A stretch of 64,000 bases of DNA from Variovorax sp. V93 (GCF_041154485.1 NZ_AP028669.1:2666001-2730000); one strand, 5' to 3'. Shown: positions 53,069 through 62,144, numbered from the stretch's first letter. Notes: generated from the sequence alone by a model not told the origin. Made by a program: numbers and translations.

Positions 53069-53893
53069 ATGAGCCTCACTCTGACTTCCTCGACGCCTGC
53101 GACGCATGTCCGGGCGCCCATGGCGCTCGGCCGCTGCACCCTCGTCGGTGCCGGCCCCGGCGATCCCGAACTGCTCACGCTGAAGGCGCTCAGGGCCATC
53201 CAGTCGGCCACCGTGCTGCTCGTCGACGACCTGGTCAGCGACGACATCGTCGCCATGGCGGCGCCCGGCGCGCGCGTGATCCAGGTCGGCAAGCGCGGCG
53301 GCTGCAAGAGCACGCCGCAAAGTTTCATCGAGCGGCTGATGATCATGGCGGTTCGCGAAGGCGAGCAGGTGGTCCGGCTCAAGGGCGGCGACCCTTTCAT
53401 CTTCGGACGCGGCGGTGAAGAGGTCGAGCACCTCGCGCAGGCCGGCATCCATGTGGAAGTGGTGAACGGCATCACGGCCGGACTGGCCGGGCTCACTTCG
53501 CTCGGCGTGCCGCTCACGCACCGTGCGCATGCGCAGGGCGTGGTGTTCATCACCGGCCACGCCAAGCCCGGATCACCGGGGCCCGACTGGCGCACGCTGG
53601 CCGCCACGGCCCATTCGGCGCGCCTCACGCTGGTCATCTACATGGGCGTATCGAGCGCAGGCTCGATCCAGGACGAACTGCTGAGCGGACTGCCGCCGGC
53701 CACGCCGATCGTGGTGGTGCAGAACGCCAGCCTGCCTTTGCAGCGGCACGCCGTCGGCACGCTGGCGACGCTGCAGCGCACGATTGCCGACAACGGCCTT
53801 GGCAGCCCTTCGATCATCGTGGTCGGCGATGTGCTGCAAGGGCTCGCGGCCGCAACTCGCGCGGCGCAGCCCGCGCTGGAGAAGGCCGCCTGA
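53069..53893 (+). CDS. cobA: Uroporphyrinogen-III C-methyltransferase
   Basis: A 274-residue SAM-dependent methylase that makes precorrin-2, the first step to the siroheme used by NirB. The motifs VGAGPGDPELLTLKAL, VRLKGGDPFIFGRGGEE and GITAGLAGLTSLGVPLTHR are diagnostic. There is no CysG-type dehydrogenase/ferrochelatase domain, so another protein must finish siroheme. It follows nirD by 14 bases. Confidence 0.93.
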   Translation: MSLTLTSSTPATHVRAPMALGRCTLVGAGPGDPELLTLKALRAIQSATVLLVDDLVSDDIVAMAAPGARVIQVGKRGGCKSTPQSFIERLMIMAVREGEQVVRLKGGDPFIFGRGGEEVEHLAQAGIHVEVVNGITAGLAGLTSLGVPLTHRAHAQGVVFITGHAKPGSPGPDWRTLAATAHSARLTLVIYMGVSSAGSIQDELLSGLPPATPIVVVQNASLPLQRHAVGTLATLQRTIADNGLGSPSIIVVGDVLQGLAAATRAAQPALEKAA

Positions 53894-53956
53894 GGCGCAG
53901 CCCCCTTCCCTTTTTTTCGTTCAGCCTCCCACTCTTCAATCCCAAAGAAAAAAGCC

Positions 53957-54769
53957 ATGGCCTATCTGCAGCCTTCCGAATTCGTCACCAAGATGGTGGA
54001 CGCTGGTGAATCCAAGATCTTCATGTCCACGCGCGACACGCTCATCCGCGCCTTCATGGCAGGCGCGATCCTCGCGCTGGCGGCGGTGTTTGCCGTCACC
54101 ATCAACGTGCAGACCGGCTATTCGATCATCGGCGCGATCCTGTTTCCCGTCGGCTTCTGCATCCTCTACCTGCTCGGCTTCGACCTCCTGACCGGCGTGT
54201 TCGTGCTGACGCCGCTCGCGCTGATCGACAAGCGGCCGGGCGTGACCATCGGCGGCGTGCTGCGCAACTGGGGCCTGGTGTTCGTCGGCAATTTCCTCGG
54301 CGCCTTCACCGTGGCCGTGCTGATGGCCATCGTCTTCACCTTCGGCTTCACGAGCCCGCCCGACAAGGTCGGCCAGGTGATTGCCACGATCGGCGAGGCG
54401 CGCACGCTCGGCTACTCCGCCCATGGCGCTGCGGGCATGCTGACACTCTTCGTGCGCGGCATGCTGTGCAACTGGATGGTGTCCACCGGCGTGGTGGGTG
54501 CGATGATCTCCACTTCGGTGAGCGGCAAGGTGCTGGCCATGTGGATGCCGATCATGGTGTTCTTCTTCATGGTGTTCGAGCACTCGGTCGTCAACATGTT
54601 CCTCTTTCCGTCGGCGCTGCTCATGGGCGGCAATTTTTCGATCATGGACTACATCATCTGGAACGAGATCCCGACCGTGCTGGGCAACCTCGTCGGCGGC
54701 CTGTCGTTCACCGGCCTGACGCTGTACGCCACGCACGTGCGCACGGCGCCCAAGCGCGTCGTGCGCTGA
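53957..54769 (+). CDS. nirC: Formate/nitrite transporter family channel, NirC-like
   Basis: A 270-residue inner-membrane channel with six helices. Family marks are DTLIRAFMAGAILALAAVF near residue 30, the GFDLLTGVFVLTPLALIDKR turn, and GMLCNWMVSTGVV (helix 4 region) with the buried histidine in EHSVVNMFLFP. Position behind nirBD-cobA points to nitrite entry rather than formate. It starts 63 bases after cobA, and the gap carries a T-rich stretch but no clear hairpin. Confidence 0.9.
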   Translation: MAYLQPSEFVTKMVDAGESKIFMSTRDTLIRAFMAGAILALAAVFAVTINVQTGYSIIGAILFPVGFCILYLLGFDLLTGVFVLTPLALIDKRPGVTIGGVLRNWGLVFVGNFLGAFTVAVLMAIVFTFGFTSPPDKVGQVIATIGEARTLGYSAHGAAGMLTLFVRGMLCNWMVSTGVVGAMISTSVSGKVLAMWMPIMVFFFMVFEHSVVNMFLFPSALLMGGNFSIMDYIIWNEIPTVLGNLVGGLSFTGLTLYATHVRTAPKRVVR

Positions 54770-54788
54770 ATCTGCGCGCCGCCGCCGC

Positions 54789-56528
54789 GTGACGATGCGC
54801 CCCGGCCTCGCAGTCTCCATCGGCCAGCACTCCGACAAGGGACGCAAGGAAGCCAACCAGGACTTCCACGGCGCCGCCCTGCCGGAGGCGCCGGGCCGCA
54901 GCGCCAAGGGTGTGGCCGTTGCGATTGCCGACGGCATCAGCAGCAGCGACGTGAGCCATGTGGCCAGCGAGTCGGCGGTCAGGAGCTTCCTGACGGATTA
55001 CTACTGCACCTCCGATGCCTGGAGCGTGAGCCGCTCGGCGCAACGCGTACTCACGGCGGCCAACGCCTGGCTGCACGCGCAGACCCAGAACAGCAGCGGC
55101 CGCTTCGACAAGGACCGCGGCTACGTCTGCACCTTCAGCGCGCTGGTCATCAAGTCGACCACGGCGCACGTCTTCCACGTGGGCGACACGCGCGTCTGCC
55201 GCTGGCATGCGGAGGCGCTCGAGCAGCTGACCGAAGACCACCGCGTCTCGGTGGCCGGCGGGCACAGCTACCTGAGCCGGGCGCTGGGCGTGGGCCCGCA
55301 TGTGGAGATCGACTACCAGGCGCTCGCCATCGAGAAAGGCGACGTCTTCCTGCTGACCTCCGACGGCGTCCATGAGCACGTGGATGCGGCGGTCATCAGG
55401 GCCGCGCTGGAGGCGCACCCCGGCGACCTGGACGCCGCGGCAAGACGCATCGCCGAGGAAGCGTACCGGCGCGGCAGCCCCGACAACCTGACGGTGCAGA
55501 TCGTGCGCGTCGACGCCCTGCCCGACGGCGACATCAACGAACTGCAGGCGCAGCGCGCGGCACTGCGCCTGCCGCCGATGCTCGAAGCGCGCATGCAGTT
55601 CGACGGCTACACCATCGTGCGCGACCTGCACCGCAGCAGCCGCAGCCACATCTACCTGGCGGTGGATGACGACACGGGCCGCAGCGTCGTGCTCAAGACG
55701 CCATCGGTCGACCTGCAGAACGACGAGGCGCACCTCGACCGCTTCCTGCTCGAGGAATGGGTGGCCCGCCGCATCGACAGCGCGCACGTGCTCAAGCCGC
55801 ATGTCCCCGAGCGCAAGCGCAACTACCTCTACGTGGCGATGGAGTTCGTCGACGGGCAGACACTCGCGCAATGGATGATCGACAACCCGCGGCCGAGCCT
55901 GGAGTCGGTGCGTGGCATCGTGGAGCAGCTGGCCCGGGGGCTGCAGGCCTTCCATCGCATGGAGATGCTGCACCAGGACCTGCGGCCCGAGAACATCATG
56001 ATCGACCGCACGGGCACGGTGCGGATCATCGACTTCGGCTCGGCCTGGGTGGCGGGCCTGGGCGACAGCACGCTGGCCGATCCGGCCCAGGTGCTGGGCA
56101 CGGTGCAGTACACGGCGCCCGAATACTTCGTCGGCGATGGCGGCTCGCCTCGGTCCGACCTGTTCTCGCTGGCCGTGATCGTCTACCAGATGCTGACCGG
56201 CCGCTTGCCCTACGGCGCGCAGGTGGCGCGCATCCGCACGCGCGCGGACCAGCGCAACCTGCAATACCGCTCGGCGCTCGATGCGCAGCGAGCCATCCCG
56301 GCATGGATCGACGAAGTGCTGCGAAAGGCCCTGCACCCCAATCCGCTCAAGCGCCATGAAGCGCTGTCGGAATTCGTCGAGGACCTGCGCCAGCCGCCCC
56401 CCGATTTCCTGAACCGGCGCGGCACGCCGCTGCTCGACAAGAACCCGGTGGTCTTCTGGAAATGCGCCACCCTGCTGCTGGGCATGGCGGTGGTGGTGCT
56501 GCTCGGCGTGATCAGCCTGCGCAGCTGA
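54789..56528 (+). CDS. Bifunctional PP2C phosphatase / Ser-Thr protein kinase
   Basis: A 579-residue fusion. Residues about 1-240 are a PP2C phosphatase with metal-binding acids in KEANQDFHG, VAIADGISSSD, LLTSDGVHEH and GSPDNLTV. Residues about 270-530 are a protein kinase: ATP lysine near 303 (VVLKTP), catalytic Asp397 in HQDLRPEN (His-Gln-Asp instead of His-Arg-Asp), Asp415 in IIDFGSA, and APEY. A C-terminal helix (about 555-576) anchors it in the membrane. Homologues lie in nitrate assimilation clusters of Pseudomonas. It starts 19 bases after nirC (GTG, or ATG two codons later), so it is likely part of the operon. Confidence 0.88.
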   Translation: MTMRPGLAVSIGQHSDKGRKEANQDFHGAALPEAPGRSAKGVAVAIADGISSSDVSHVASESAVRSFLTDYYCTSDAWSVSRSAQRVLTAANAWLHAQTQNSSGRFDKDRGYVCTFSALVIKSTTAHVFHVGDTRVCRWHAEALEQLTEDHRVSVAGGHSYLSRALGVGPHVEIDYQALAIEKGDVFLLTSDGVHEHVDAAVIRAALEAHPGDLDAAARRIAEEAYRRGSPDNLTVQIVRVDALPDGDINELQAQRAALRLPPMLEARMQFDGYTIVRDLHRSSRSHIYLAVDDDTGRSVVLKTPSVDLQNDEAHLDRFLLEEWVARRIDSAHVLKPHVPERKRNYLYVAMEFVDGQTLAQWMIDNPRPSLESVRGIVEQLARGLQAFHRMEMLHQDLRPENIMIDRTGTVRIIDFGSAWVAGLGDSTLADPAQVLGTVQYTAPEYFVGDGGSPRSDLFSLAVIVYQMLTGRLPYGAQVARIRTRADQRNLQYRSALDAQRAIPAWIDEVLRKALHPNPLKRHEALSEFVEDLRQPPPDFLNRRGTPLLDKNPVVFWKCATLLLGMAVVVLLGVISLRS

Positions 56529-56556
56529 GGGAGCGACAGCCGCCCCCTCGGGCCGC

Positions 56557-59500
56557 TCACCACTTCATCCGCACGCCCAGCGACGCGTTGACCGAGCTCT
56601 TCACCTTCGCATCGCCGCCCGAGGACCACAGCTTGCCCACTTCGCCGTACAGGCTGGTGGTGCTGCCCAGCGCCAGCGTGAAGCCGCCGGCCAGCTCGGT
56701 GCTGGTGCCGCCCGTGGACGCCACGATGTCGGTGCGCGTGGCGCCGTTCACGAAGCGCGCCACGTCTGCACCGCTCGAGCTCCTGTAGACGTTGAAGCGG
56801 CCGTACGGCTGCAGCGTGCCCAGGCCGGTGCCGAACTCGCCCTTCACGCGCAGGCCCGCGCGCGCGATCCAGCCGCTGTCCGCCTCGGGCTGGACCACCG
56901 CGCCGACGATCGCCGAGTTGTTCAGGTCCAGGTGCTGGTGGATCAATTGCAGCTGCGGCTCCACGCTCCAGCCGCTCGCCCCGAGCGCGAAGGCCTGGCC
57001 CACTTCGACGGACCCCAGCAGGCTGTGGCCCTTGCCCTCGACGCCGCCGCCGAGGTTCGGCTGCACCGTGTAGCGGTGGCGCCCCGACTGCACCACGGCA
57101 TCGGCATAGAAGCCGCTGTCGCCGCTGTAGGTGCCATAGATGCCCATGTACTGGCTGCGCAGGTCGTTGCGGCCCACGCGCAGGTTCTGCAGGCCGCTGG
57201 CAAAGCCGCTCACCTTGGCATCGCCGTCGAGCTGGCCCACGTAGAGGCCGGCGCGCCAGTTGGGCGTGGCCAGCAGGTCGGTGCCGGCCTGCACGCCGGT
57301 CAGGCGTCCCTTGCTGGTGGGCGAGACGGTGCCGCCCTGCTGGATGTCGATGTCGGTGGAGAGCACGCGGGCCCAGGCGCGGCGGCCGGATCCGCCGGCC
57401 GGCATGGCGGCCGTGCCTTTCACGTCGTCGTCGCCCACGCGCTTGCGCAGGTCGCCCAGCATCGCGAGGCTGCCCTGGCGCAGCTGGCTCGGCAGCGCGG
57501 CATAGAGCGAGGCCTCGGCGCGGTAGGTGGGAACGACCACGGGTGGCGTGGCCGGAGGCGTCACGGGAGTCACGGGAGTCACGGGAGTCACGGGATCGAC
57601 TGGCGGGACCACGTTCGTGGTCGAGCGCAGGTACCAGTTCTCCCCTGCCCCGTTCGCGTCGGCGGCATGCAGGCGGTACTCGTAGGCGCCCGCATCCACA
57701 TGGCTGCCCGCGAGCGAGAAGGCGCTCTTCGTGGTCTGTGCGGTGGTGGTGGCGCCGTTGCGTGCGCTGATCACCTCGATGCCGTTGCCGCTGGTGAGCG
57801 CCCCCAGTCCGCTCAAGTTGACGATCTGCACCGTGGTGCTGCCGCTGGCGATGGCGGTGGACCCATCGAGTACCAGCCGGTCGCTCGCGCTGCCATCGGC
57901 GCCCAGCGCGGTGCCCAGGCGCAGCACGCCGTTGTTGCCGGCGTAAGGTCCGTTGACGGTCAAGGTGGTGCCCGGCGTGGTGCCGATGAGCGAGACAGTG
58001 CCGCTGTTGGCGAGCGAGGCCACGGTCTGGCTGAAGCCCGCGAGGTCCAGCGTGGCGCCGGCCGCCACGCTGTGCGCGGAACTCGCGCTGAAGGTGTTGG
58101 CCGCACCGGCGCGCAAGGTGCCCTGGGCCACGTTGGTGGCGCCGGTGTAGGTGTTGGCGCCGGTCAGCGTGAGCGTGCCGCTGCCCTGCTTGGTGATGAA
58201 GCCGCCGCCCGTGATGGCGCCGCTGAGCGTTTCGCTGAACGCGCCGGTGTCGATGACGGGGTCGTTGCTCCCGGTCAGCTCGATGGCGTTGGCGATGGTC
58301 AGTCCGTCGGCGCTGAAGCCGAGCGTGGTGCCGTCGTCCATCGCCAGCGTGCCGGTGCCCAGCGCCTGGCTGTGGCCCAGGTCGAGGCGGCCCTGCTTCA
58401 GCGCGGTGCCGCCGGTGTAAGTGTTGGCGCCGGACAGCGTCAGCGTGCCGGTGCCGACCTTCACCAGCGAGCCGCCGGTGCCGCCGTTCTCGCCGCCGTC
58501 CTCGACCGTACCGGCAAACTGCGAATCGCGTCCGCCTGCACCGAGCGAGACTGCATTCGCGCCCAGCAGCAGCCGTCCCTGGCCCGACAACGCCCCGATG
58601 CTCAGCGCACCCGTGTGGTAGGACGCATCGACGCGGCCATTGCCGTCGTTCACCAGGGTGGCGCTGTCTGCGCTGCTGCTGCCGATGAAATAGGTGACGC
58701 CGCCGGAGCGGTTCGTGATGGTGGCGGATCCGGCCGTGCTGCTGTCGTAGAAGCGTGCCTGCCCGCCGTTGTTGTCGATGACGGCGTTGCCCGCCGAGCC
58801 GTTCTGGATGAAGAAGGTGGCCGCGCCGCCGCCGTTGTTCACGATGTGTGCGTCGGCCGAGCTGGTCGTTTCGCGAAAGTACGTGAACCCGCTCTGGTTG
58901 TTGATGATTGTGGATGTGCCGCCGCTGCTCGTGCCGTAGAAATCCGTGCCGCTGGCATTGTTGTTGGTAATGAGCGATTGCCCCGCCGTGCTCGCGCCTC
59001 GGAAGGTCGTGAAGCCATTCTGGTTCGTGATGGCCAGTGCCTGCGCATCGACCCCGTCCAGGAACTCCAGCGCGGCATTGACCGTGACCGCGCCGCTGCC
59101 GAGCGCGCCGGTTGTCGCCGCCTGCAGGAGTCCCGCGCTCACCAGCGTGCCGCCGCTGTAGTTGTTGACGCCGCCGAGCACCAGCGTGCCGGCCCCGGTC
59201 TTTTGCAGGCTGCCGCTGCCGGAAAGCACGCCGTTGAGCGTCAGCGCCTGCGCAGAAACCACCTCGAAAGCCGCACCGCCCGATCCCAGCGTGACATTGC
59301 GCGTACCGGTGGTCGTTCCGGTGGCGCGCAAGGTGCCGCCGTCCAGCGTGAGCGTGCCGGCCGAGTTGCCGAGGGCGCCGTCGTCGGCAATCGCGAGCGT
59401 GCCGCCGAGCACGTTCCAGGGCGTCAGCTCGGTGGTGGTGCCGGTCAATGTCCAGGTGCTGGTGCCTGTCTTCTCGTAGCGGTCGAAGCCGCGGTAGGTG

Positions 59501-60651
59501 GCAGCGGCGAGCGACGTGGTGGCGCCGCCCAGTGCACCGGACAGGCGCAGCAGATTGCCAATGCCGTTCGCCACCAGCGTCCCGCTGACCACCGAGCCGC
59601 TCTGCAGTTCGATCGAGTTGTCGTTGCCGGTGATGCGCACCGCATCGCCGGGCGTGCTGCCGTCGCCGCCGGAGCCGCCGATCAGGGCGCCGGTGTTGAC
59701 GATGGTGTTCGCGTTGCCGCGGATGCGCAGGCCTGCGCCTCCCACACCGTTGACCGCGCTGCTTCCGCCGGCACCGCCCGCACCTCCCACCAACGCGCCG
59801 GTATTGAGCACCGAGTTGCCGCTGGACTCCAGCGCCAGGCCGGCACCGCCTTCGCCGCCACCCCCGTGTAAGCCGGCAAAGGAGGTGCCGCCATCGCCGC
59901 CCCGCCCGCCGGTAGCGGTGCCGCTGTTCGTGACCGTGGCGCCCCCGCTCTGCAGCACCATGCCATCGCCGCCACCGCCGCCGCCGCCAGCCCATTGGCC
60001 CGGGCTCCCCGCCCCTCCTTGGCCGCCCGTCATCTGTCCCGCGTTGCTGACCGTGGCATTGGCCGCCACCGACTGCAGGCCCGCGCCGCCGCCGCCACCG
60101 CCGCCCGACAGGCGCCCGGCGCCCCCGTTGCCGCCATTGCCACCCAGGAGAATGGTGCCGGACGTTGCCGTGATCGCGGTGTCGCTGGTGTACACCGCGG
60201 CCCCACCTCCTCCGCCGCCACCGGCCCCGTAGACCGGATCGGGGTCGGCCACGCCGTCGGTTCCCGACGCTCCGCTGACCGAGCCGGTGACGCTGGTCGC
60301 GCCCACCGCGCCCCCCGTACCGCCAGCCCCGGCCGCTCCGTTGCCGCCGGCACCGCCGGTTCCTGCCGTCGGGGCCTGTCCATTGCTGGTGGGGTACATG
60401 CCGATATTGCCGCCCCCCGCCCCGCCGCCATTCCCCACGCCGCCGCGGCCGCCGGTGCCTCCTCCCACCATGGCCGCGCCGCCGCCGGCGGCCTGCGCCC
60501 AGGCGCTTCCCGGAAGGTTGGCCAGCGCCAGCAGGCAGGTCGCCGCCGCGACCGTCGAAGAAGCACTCCGCCCGTGCCGGCGTGAAAGCTCCGAAACGGC
60601 CACCCAGGTACCCAGCGCAGCGTTCCAGACGCTGCAATGAATTTTGTTCAT
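56557..60651 (-). CDS. Large glycine-rich autotransporter (type Va) with ESPR signal
   Basis: A 1364-residue surface protein. The N terminus is an extended signal peptide (ESPR: MNKIHCSVWNAALGTWVAVS, then a second hydrophobic part cleaved near AWA at residue 52). Residues about 54-330 are very glycine/alanine-rich (GGAGG and GGNGG blocks), residues about 330-1010 carry beta-helix repeats with PATR-like motifs (GSGTLTLTGANTYTGAT), and a proline linker spans about 1015-1045. The beta-barrel runs from about 1090 to the terminal RMKW. The passenger may act in adhesion or biofilm; function unknown. It converges with the kinase gene. Confidence 0.9.
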   Translation of the reverse strand: MNKIHCSVWNAALGTWVAVSELSRRHGRSASSTVAAATCLLALANLPGSAWAQAAGGGAAMVGGGTGGRGGVGNGGGAGGGNIGMYPTSNGQAPTAGTGGAGGNGAAGAGGTGGAVGATSVTGSVSGASGTDGVADPDPVYGAGGGGGGGAAVYTSDTAITATSGTILLGGNGGNGGAGRLSGGGGGGGAGLQSVAANATVSNAGQMTGGQGGAGSPGQWAGGGGGGGDGMVLQSGGATVTNSGTATGGRGGDGGTSFAGLHGGGGEGGAGLALESSGNSVLNTGALVGGAGGAGGSSAVNGVGGAGLRIRGNANTIVNTGALIGGSGGDGSTPGDAVRITGNDNSIELQSGSVVSGTLVANGIGNLLRLSGALGGATTSLAAATYRGFDRYEKTGTSTWTLTGTTTELTPWNVLGGTLAIADDGALGNSAGTLTLDGGTLRATGTTTGTRNVTLGSGGAAFEVVSAQALTLNGVLSGSGSLQKTGAGTLVLGGVNNYSGGTLVSAGLLQAATTGALGSGAVTVNAALEFLDGVDAQALAITNQNGFTTFRGASTAGQSLITNNNASGTDFYGTSSGGTSTIINNQSGFTYFRETTSSADAHIVNNGGGAATFFIQNGSAGNAVIDNNGGQARFYDSSTAGSATITNRSGGVTYFIGSSSADSATLVNDGNGRVDASYHTGALSIGALSGQGRLLLGANAVSLGAGGRDSQFAGTVEDGGENGGTGGSLVKVGTGTLTLSGANTYTGGTALKQGRLDLGHSQALGTGTLAMDDGTTLGFSADGLTIANAIELTGSNDPVIDTGAFSETLSGAITGGGFITKQGSGTLTLTGANTYTGATNVAQGTLRAGAANTFSASSAHSVAAGATLDLAGFSQTVASLANSGTVSLIGTTPGTTLTVNGPYAGNNGVLRLGTALGADGSASDRLVLDGSTAIASGSTTVQIVNLSGLGALTSGNGIEVISARNGATTTAQTTKSAFSLAGSHVDAGAYEYRLHAADANGAGENWYLRSTTNVVPPVDPVTPVTPVTPVTPPATPPVVVPTYRAEASLYAALPSQLRQGSLAMLGDLRKRVGDDDVKGTAAMPAGGSGRRAWARVLSTDIDIQQGGTVSPTSKGRLTGVQAGTDLLATPNWRAGLYVGQLDGDAKVSGFASGLQNLRVGRNDLRSQYMGIYGTYSGDSGFYADAVVQSGRHRYTVQPNLGGGVEGKGHSLLGSVEVGQAFALGASGWSVEPQLQLIHQHLDLNNSAIVGAVVQPEADSGWIARAGLRVKGEFGTGLGTLQPYGRFNVYRSSSGADVARFVNGATRTDIVASTGGTSTELAGGFTLALGSTTSLYGEVGKLWSSGGDAKVKSSVNASLGVRMKW
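57560..57595. repeat. Four perfect 9-bp tandem repeats in the autotransporter linker
   Basis: GTCACGGGA is repeated four times without error, encoding Val-Thr-Pro units in the proline linker between passenger and barrel. Because the unit is a multiple of three, slippage would change linker length without breaking the frame. Confidence 0.9.
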
Positions 60652-60755
60652 GCCCTCGATCCTCGTGTTGATTGGTATTCGCTATGCGGAACCTGTGGCG
60701 AAGATCGCGTCAATGCCAAGCCCTAGGAGAGCCCCTCGACGGAAAAACGCCGAGG

Positions 60756-60770
60756 CTATTGAAACAATAG
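60756..60770. promoter_or_regulatory. Inverted repeat upstream of the autotransporter gene
   Basis: CTATTG-AAA-CAATAG lies 105 bases upstream of the autotransporter ATG in an AT-richer stretch. It is directly followed by TTGACA on the plus strand, though no fitting -10 box is seen. It may be an operator for the autotransporter or part of its promoter. The gap 60652-60914 shows no gene. Confidence 0.4.
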
Positions 60771-60914
60771 TTGACATATGAAGACACTTCTTCACAACTC
60801 CAGGCTTTATGCCAGAGTGCGTGTCTTCTTTCAACTGGGGGCGGCAAGGCGCAGGCGTGCGCCGCCGGCATCGTGGAGCCGGCGGCGCGACGGAGGAAAA
60901 GGGGACGCCGAGAC

Positions 60915-61148
60915 CTATCGCTTGGCGTCGGGGTCGCGGCCTTCCTGGGCCTTGTCCTGCGGGGCCTTCGGGAGCTTGACCTTGGTCACGGTGACGGACA
61001 CCGGGTCGCTCGCGGGAAAGGATTCCTCGACCCCGCTGTCCAGGGCCTCCTCGCTCGGCGCCTGTTCGGTCGGCTTGGCAGGTTCGGCGGGCGGTTTGCC
61101 GTGGTTCTTGGAGGTGGGAAAGGGAAAGGCTTTTTCCGAAGAAGTCAT
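60915..61148 (-). CDS. Small conserved acidic protein of unknown function
   Basis: A 77-residue soluble protein. The stretch EEALDSGVEESFPASDPVSVTVTK matches a short conserved region I recall from many small hypothetical proteins of proteobacteria. The rest is rich in Lys, Pro and Glu and probably unfolded. A good ribosome site GAGGAG lies 8 bases before the ATG at 61148. It follows another small hydrophilic gene by 26 bases, so the two may share a message. Confidence 0.65.
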   Translation of the reverse strand: MTSSEKAFPFPTSKNHGKPPAEPAKPTEQAPSEEALDSGVEESFPASDPVSVTVTKVKLPKAPQDKAQEGRDPDAKR

Positions 61149-61174
61149 CTTGGGCTCCTCAGCCATCCAAGCGC

Positions 61175-61435
61175 TCAGGGCTTGGACGGCTCCTGGTTGG
61201 TCTTGGGCCGGAGGTCTTCCCGCAGCCCGAAGGCTGCGGAATCGTCGTGGCGCGAGGCTTGCGCGTCCTTGCGCTTGCGCGCCATGCCTTCGGCTGGCGC
61301 CGGTGCCGAGTCCGGCTCGCCGGCGGCCGAGGAACTGCCCGCGAACTTTTCGCCCGCGCCGATGTTGTCCACGCCGCCATCCGTGGTGGGCCGCGATCCG
61401 TCGCCTGAACCGAGGCTTCCGGGTGCTCTGGTCAT
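61175..61435 (-). CDS. Small hydrophilic protein of unknown function
   Basis: An 86-residue protein with many charged, Gly and Ser residues (TRAPGSLGSGDGSRP, MARKRKDAQASRHDD) and no hydrophobic core, so it is probably disordered. An AGGAG sequence precedes the ATG at 61435 by 9 bases. I do not recognise it. It lies on the same strand as the next small gene. Stress-linked small proteins of this composition are common, but this is only a resemblance. Confidence 0.5.
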   Translation of the reverse strand: MTRAPGSLGSGDGSRPTTDGGVDNIGAGEKFAGSSSAAGEPDSAPAPAEGMARKRKDAQASRHDDSAAFGLREDLRPKTNQEPSKP

Positions 61436-61667
61436 GTGGATCGACTCCTCTCTGTTCGCCTTGGGGCGCCTTGGGAACACAAGCTGGTACGAACCCATTC
61501 TGGGAGGTACCCCGGTCCCGCACGTAGGACGAGGCCAGCGTCCCTTAGTCGGAAGCTTCCTCGCCCCGGCACCGCCGTTGCATTGTTGAATGTTGCTGAA
61601 GTGTTTCGTTAAAGGCGCAACACCTTGTCGGCGGCGCTCGAATGGATCAGCATCGAATGCCCACTAT

Positions 61668-61695
61668 TCACATTTGTATGTGATAAATTCACATA
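61668..61695 (+). promoter_or_regulatory. Phased half-sites upstream of the minor pilin operon
   Basis: Three half-sites in alternating orientation, TCACAT (61668), ATGTGA (61678) and TCACAT (61689), start 10 and 11 bases apart, one helical turn each. Together they form two overlapping palindromes, the second being TATGTGA-TAAAT-TCACATA. The region is AT-rich and also holds TGTGATAAAT, a possible extended -10 box. It lies 33 bases before pilE. The CRP/Vfr-like look (TGTGA/TCACA) has a spacer of five, not six. The rest of the 61436-61727 gap shows nothing. Confidence 0.45.
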
Positions 61696-61727
61696 AATAA
61701 CATCGTGAAACATTGATGGCCAGCTGA

Positions 61728-62144
61728 ATGAAAAAGCACTCGTTCCCGCGCAAACGCAATGGCTTCACATTGATCGAATTGATGATCACGGTGGCGGTCA
61801 TTGCCATCCTGGCGTCCATCGCGTATCCCAGCTATCAGCAATACATCATCCGGTCCAAGCGCTCGGCGGCGCAGGCGCAGATGATGGACATCGCCAATCG
61901 CCAGCAGCAGTTCCTGCTGGCCAACCGCAGCTACGCCACCAAGGACGCCCTCACGACCAGCGGCTACACGCTGCCCGCGGAGGTTGCGGCCAACTACGGC
62001 TACACCATCACGCTGCAGGACGCCAGCACAGCGGTGCCCAGCTTTCTCCTGACCTTCAGTCCTACGTCCACGGGAAGCCAGAGGGGAGATGGCGACCTCA
62101 CCCTCGACAACCAGGGCGTCAAGACGCCGGCGGGCAAATGGTGA
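61728..62144 (+). CDS. pilE: Type IV pilus minor pilin PilE
   Basis: A 138-residue pilin. The prepilin peptidase site is in [21 protein letters not shown], cut before Phe with Glu at +5. The end of the helix, [24 protein letters not shown], and the [15 protein letters not shown] block match PilE minor pilins rather than the major PilA. It primes or decorates the pilus in the periplasm and surface. The stop overlaps pilV. Confidence 0.9.
   Translation: MKKHSFPRKRNGFTLIELMITVAVIAILASIAYPSYQQYIIRSKRSAAQAQMMDIANRQQQFLLANRSYATKDALTTSGYTLPAEVAANYGYTITLQDASTAVPSFLLTFSPTSTGSQRGDGDLTLDNQGVKTPAGKW

Noticed and set aside
57541..57598. Short tandem repeats as a possible CRISPR
   Set aside because: Units are 9 bases without spacers, in frame inside a coding region, and encode a proline linker.
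56932..59871. Long plus-strand open frame opposite the autotransporter
   Set aside because: It arises from the low-stop, repeat-rich coding strand of the autotransporter. The minus-strand product has signal peptide, passenger and barrel; the plus-strand one has no recognisable domain.
60771..61589. Plus-strand frames over the two small minus-strand genes
   Set aside because: Two competing plus frames exist with no motif and no ribosome site; the minus-strand genes have ribosome sites and one matches a known small protein type.
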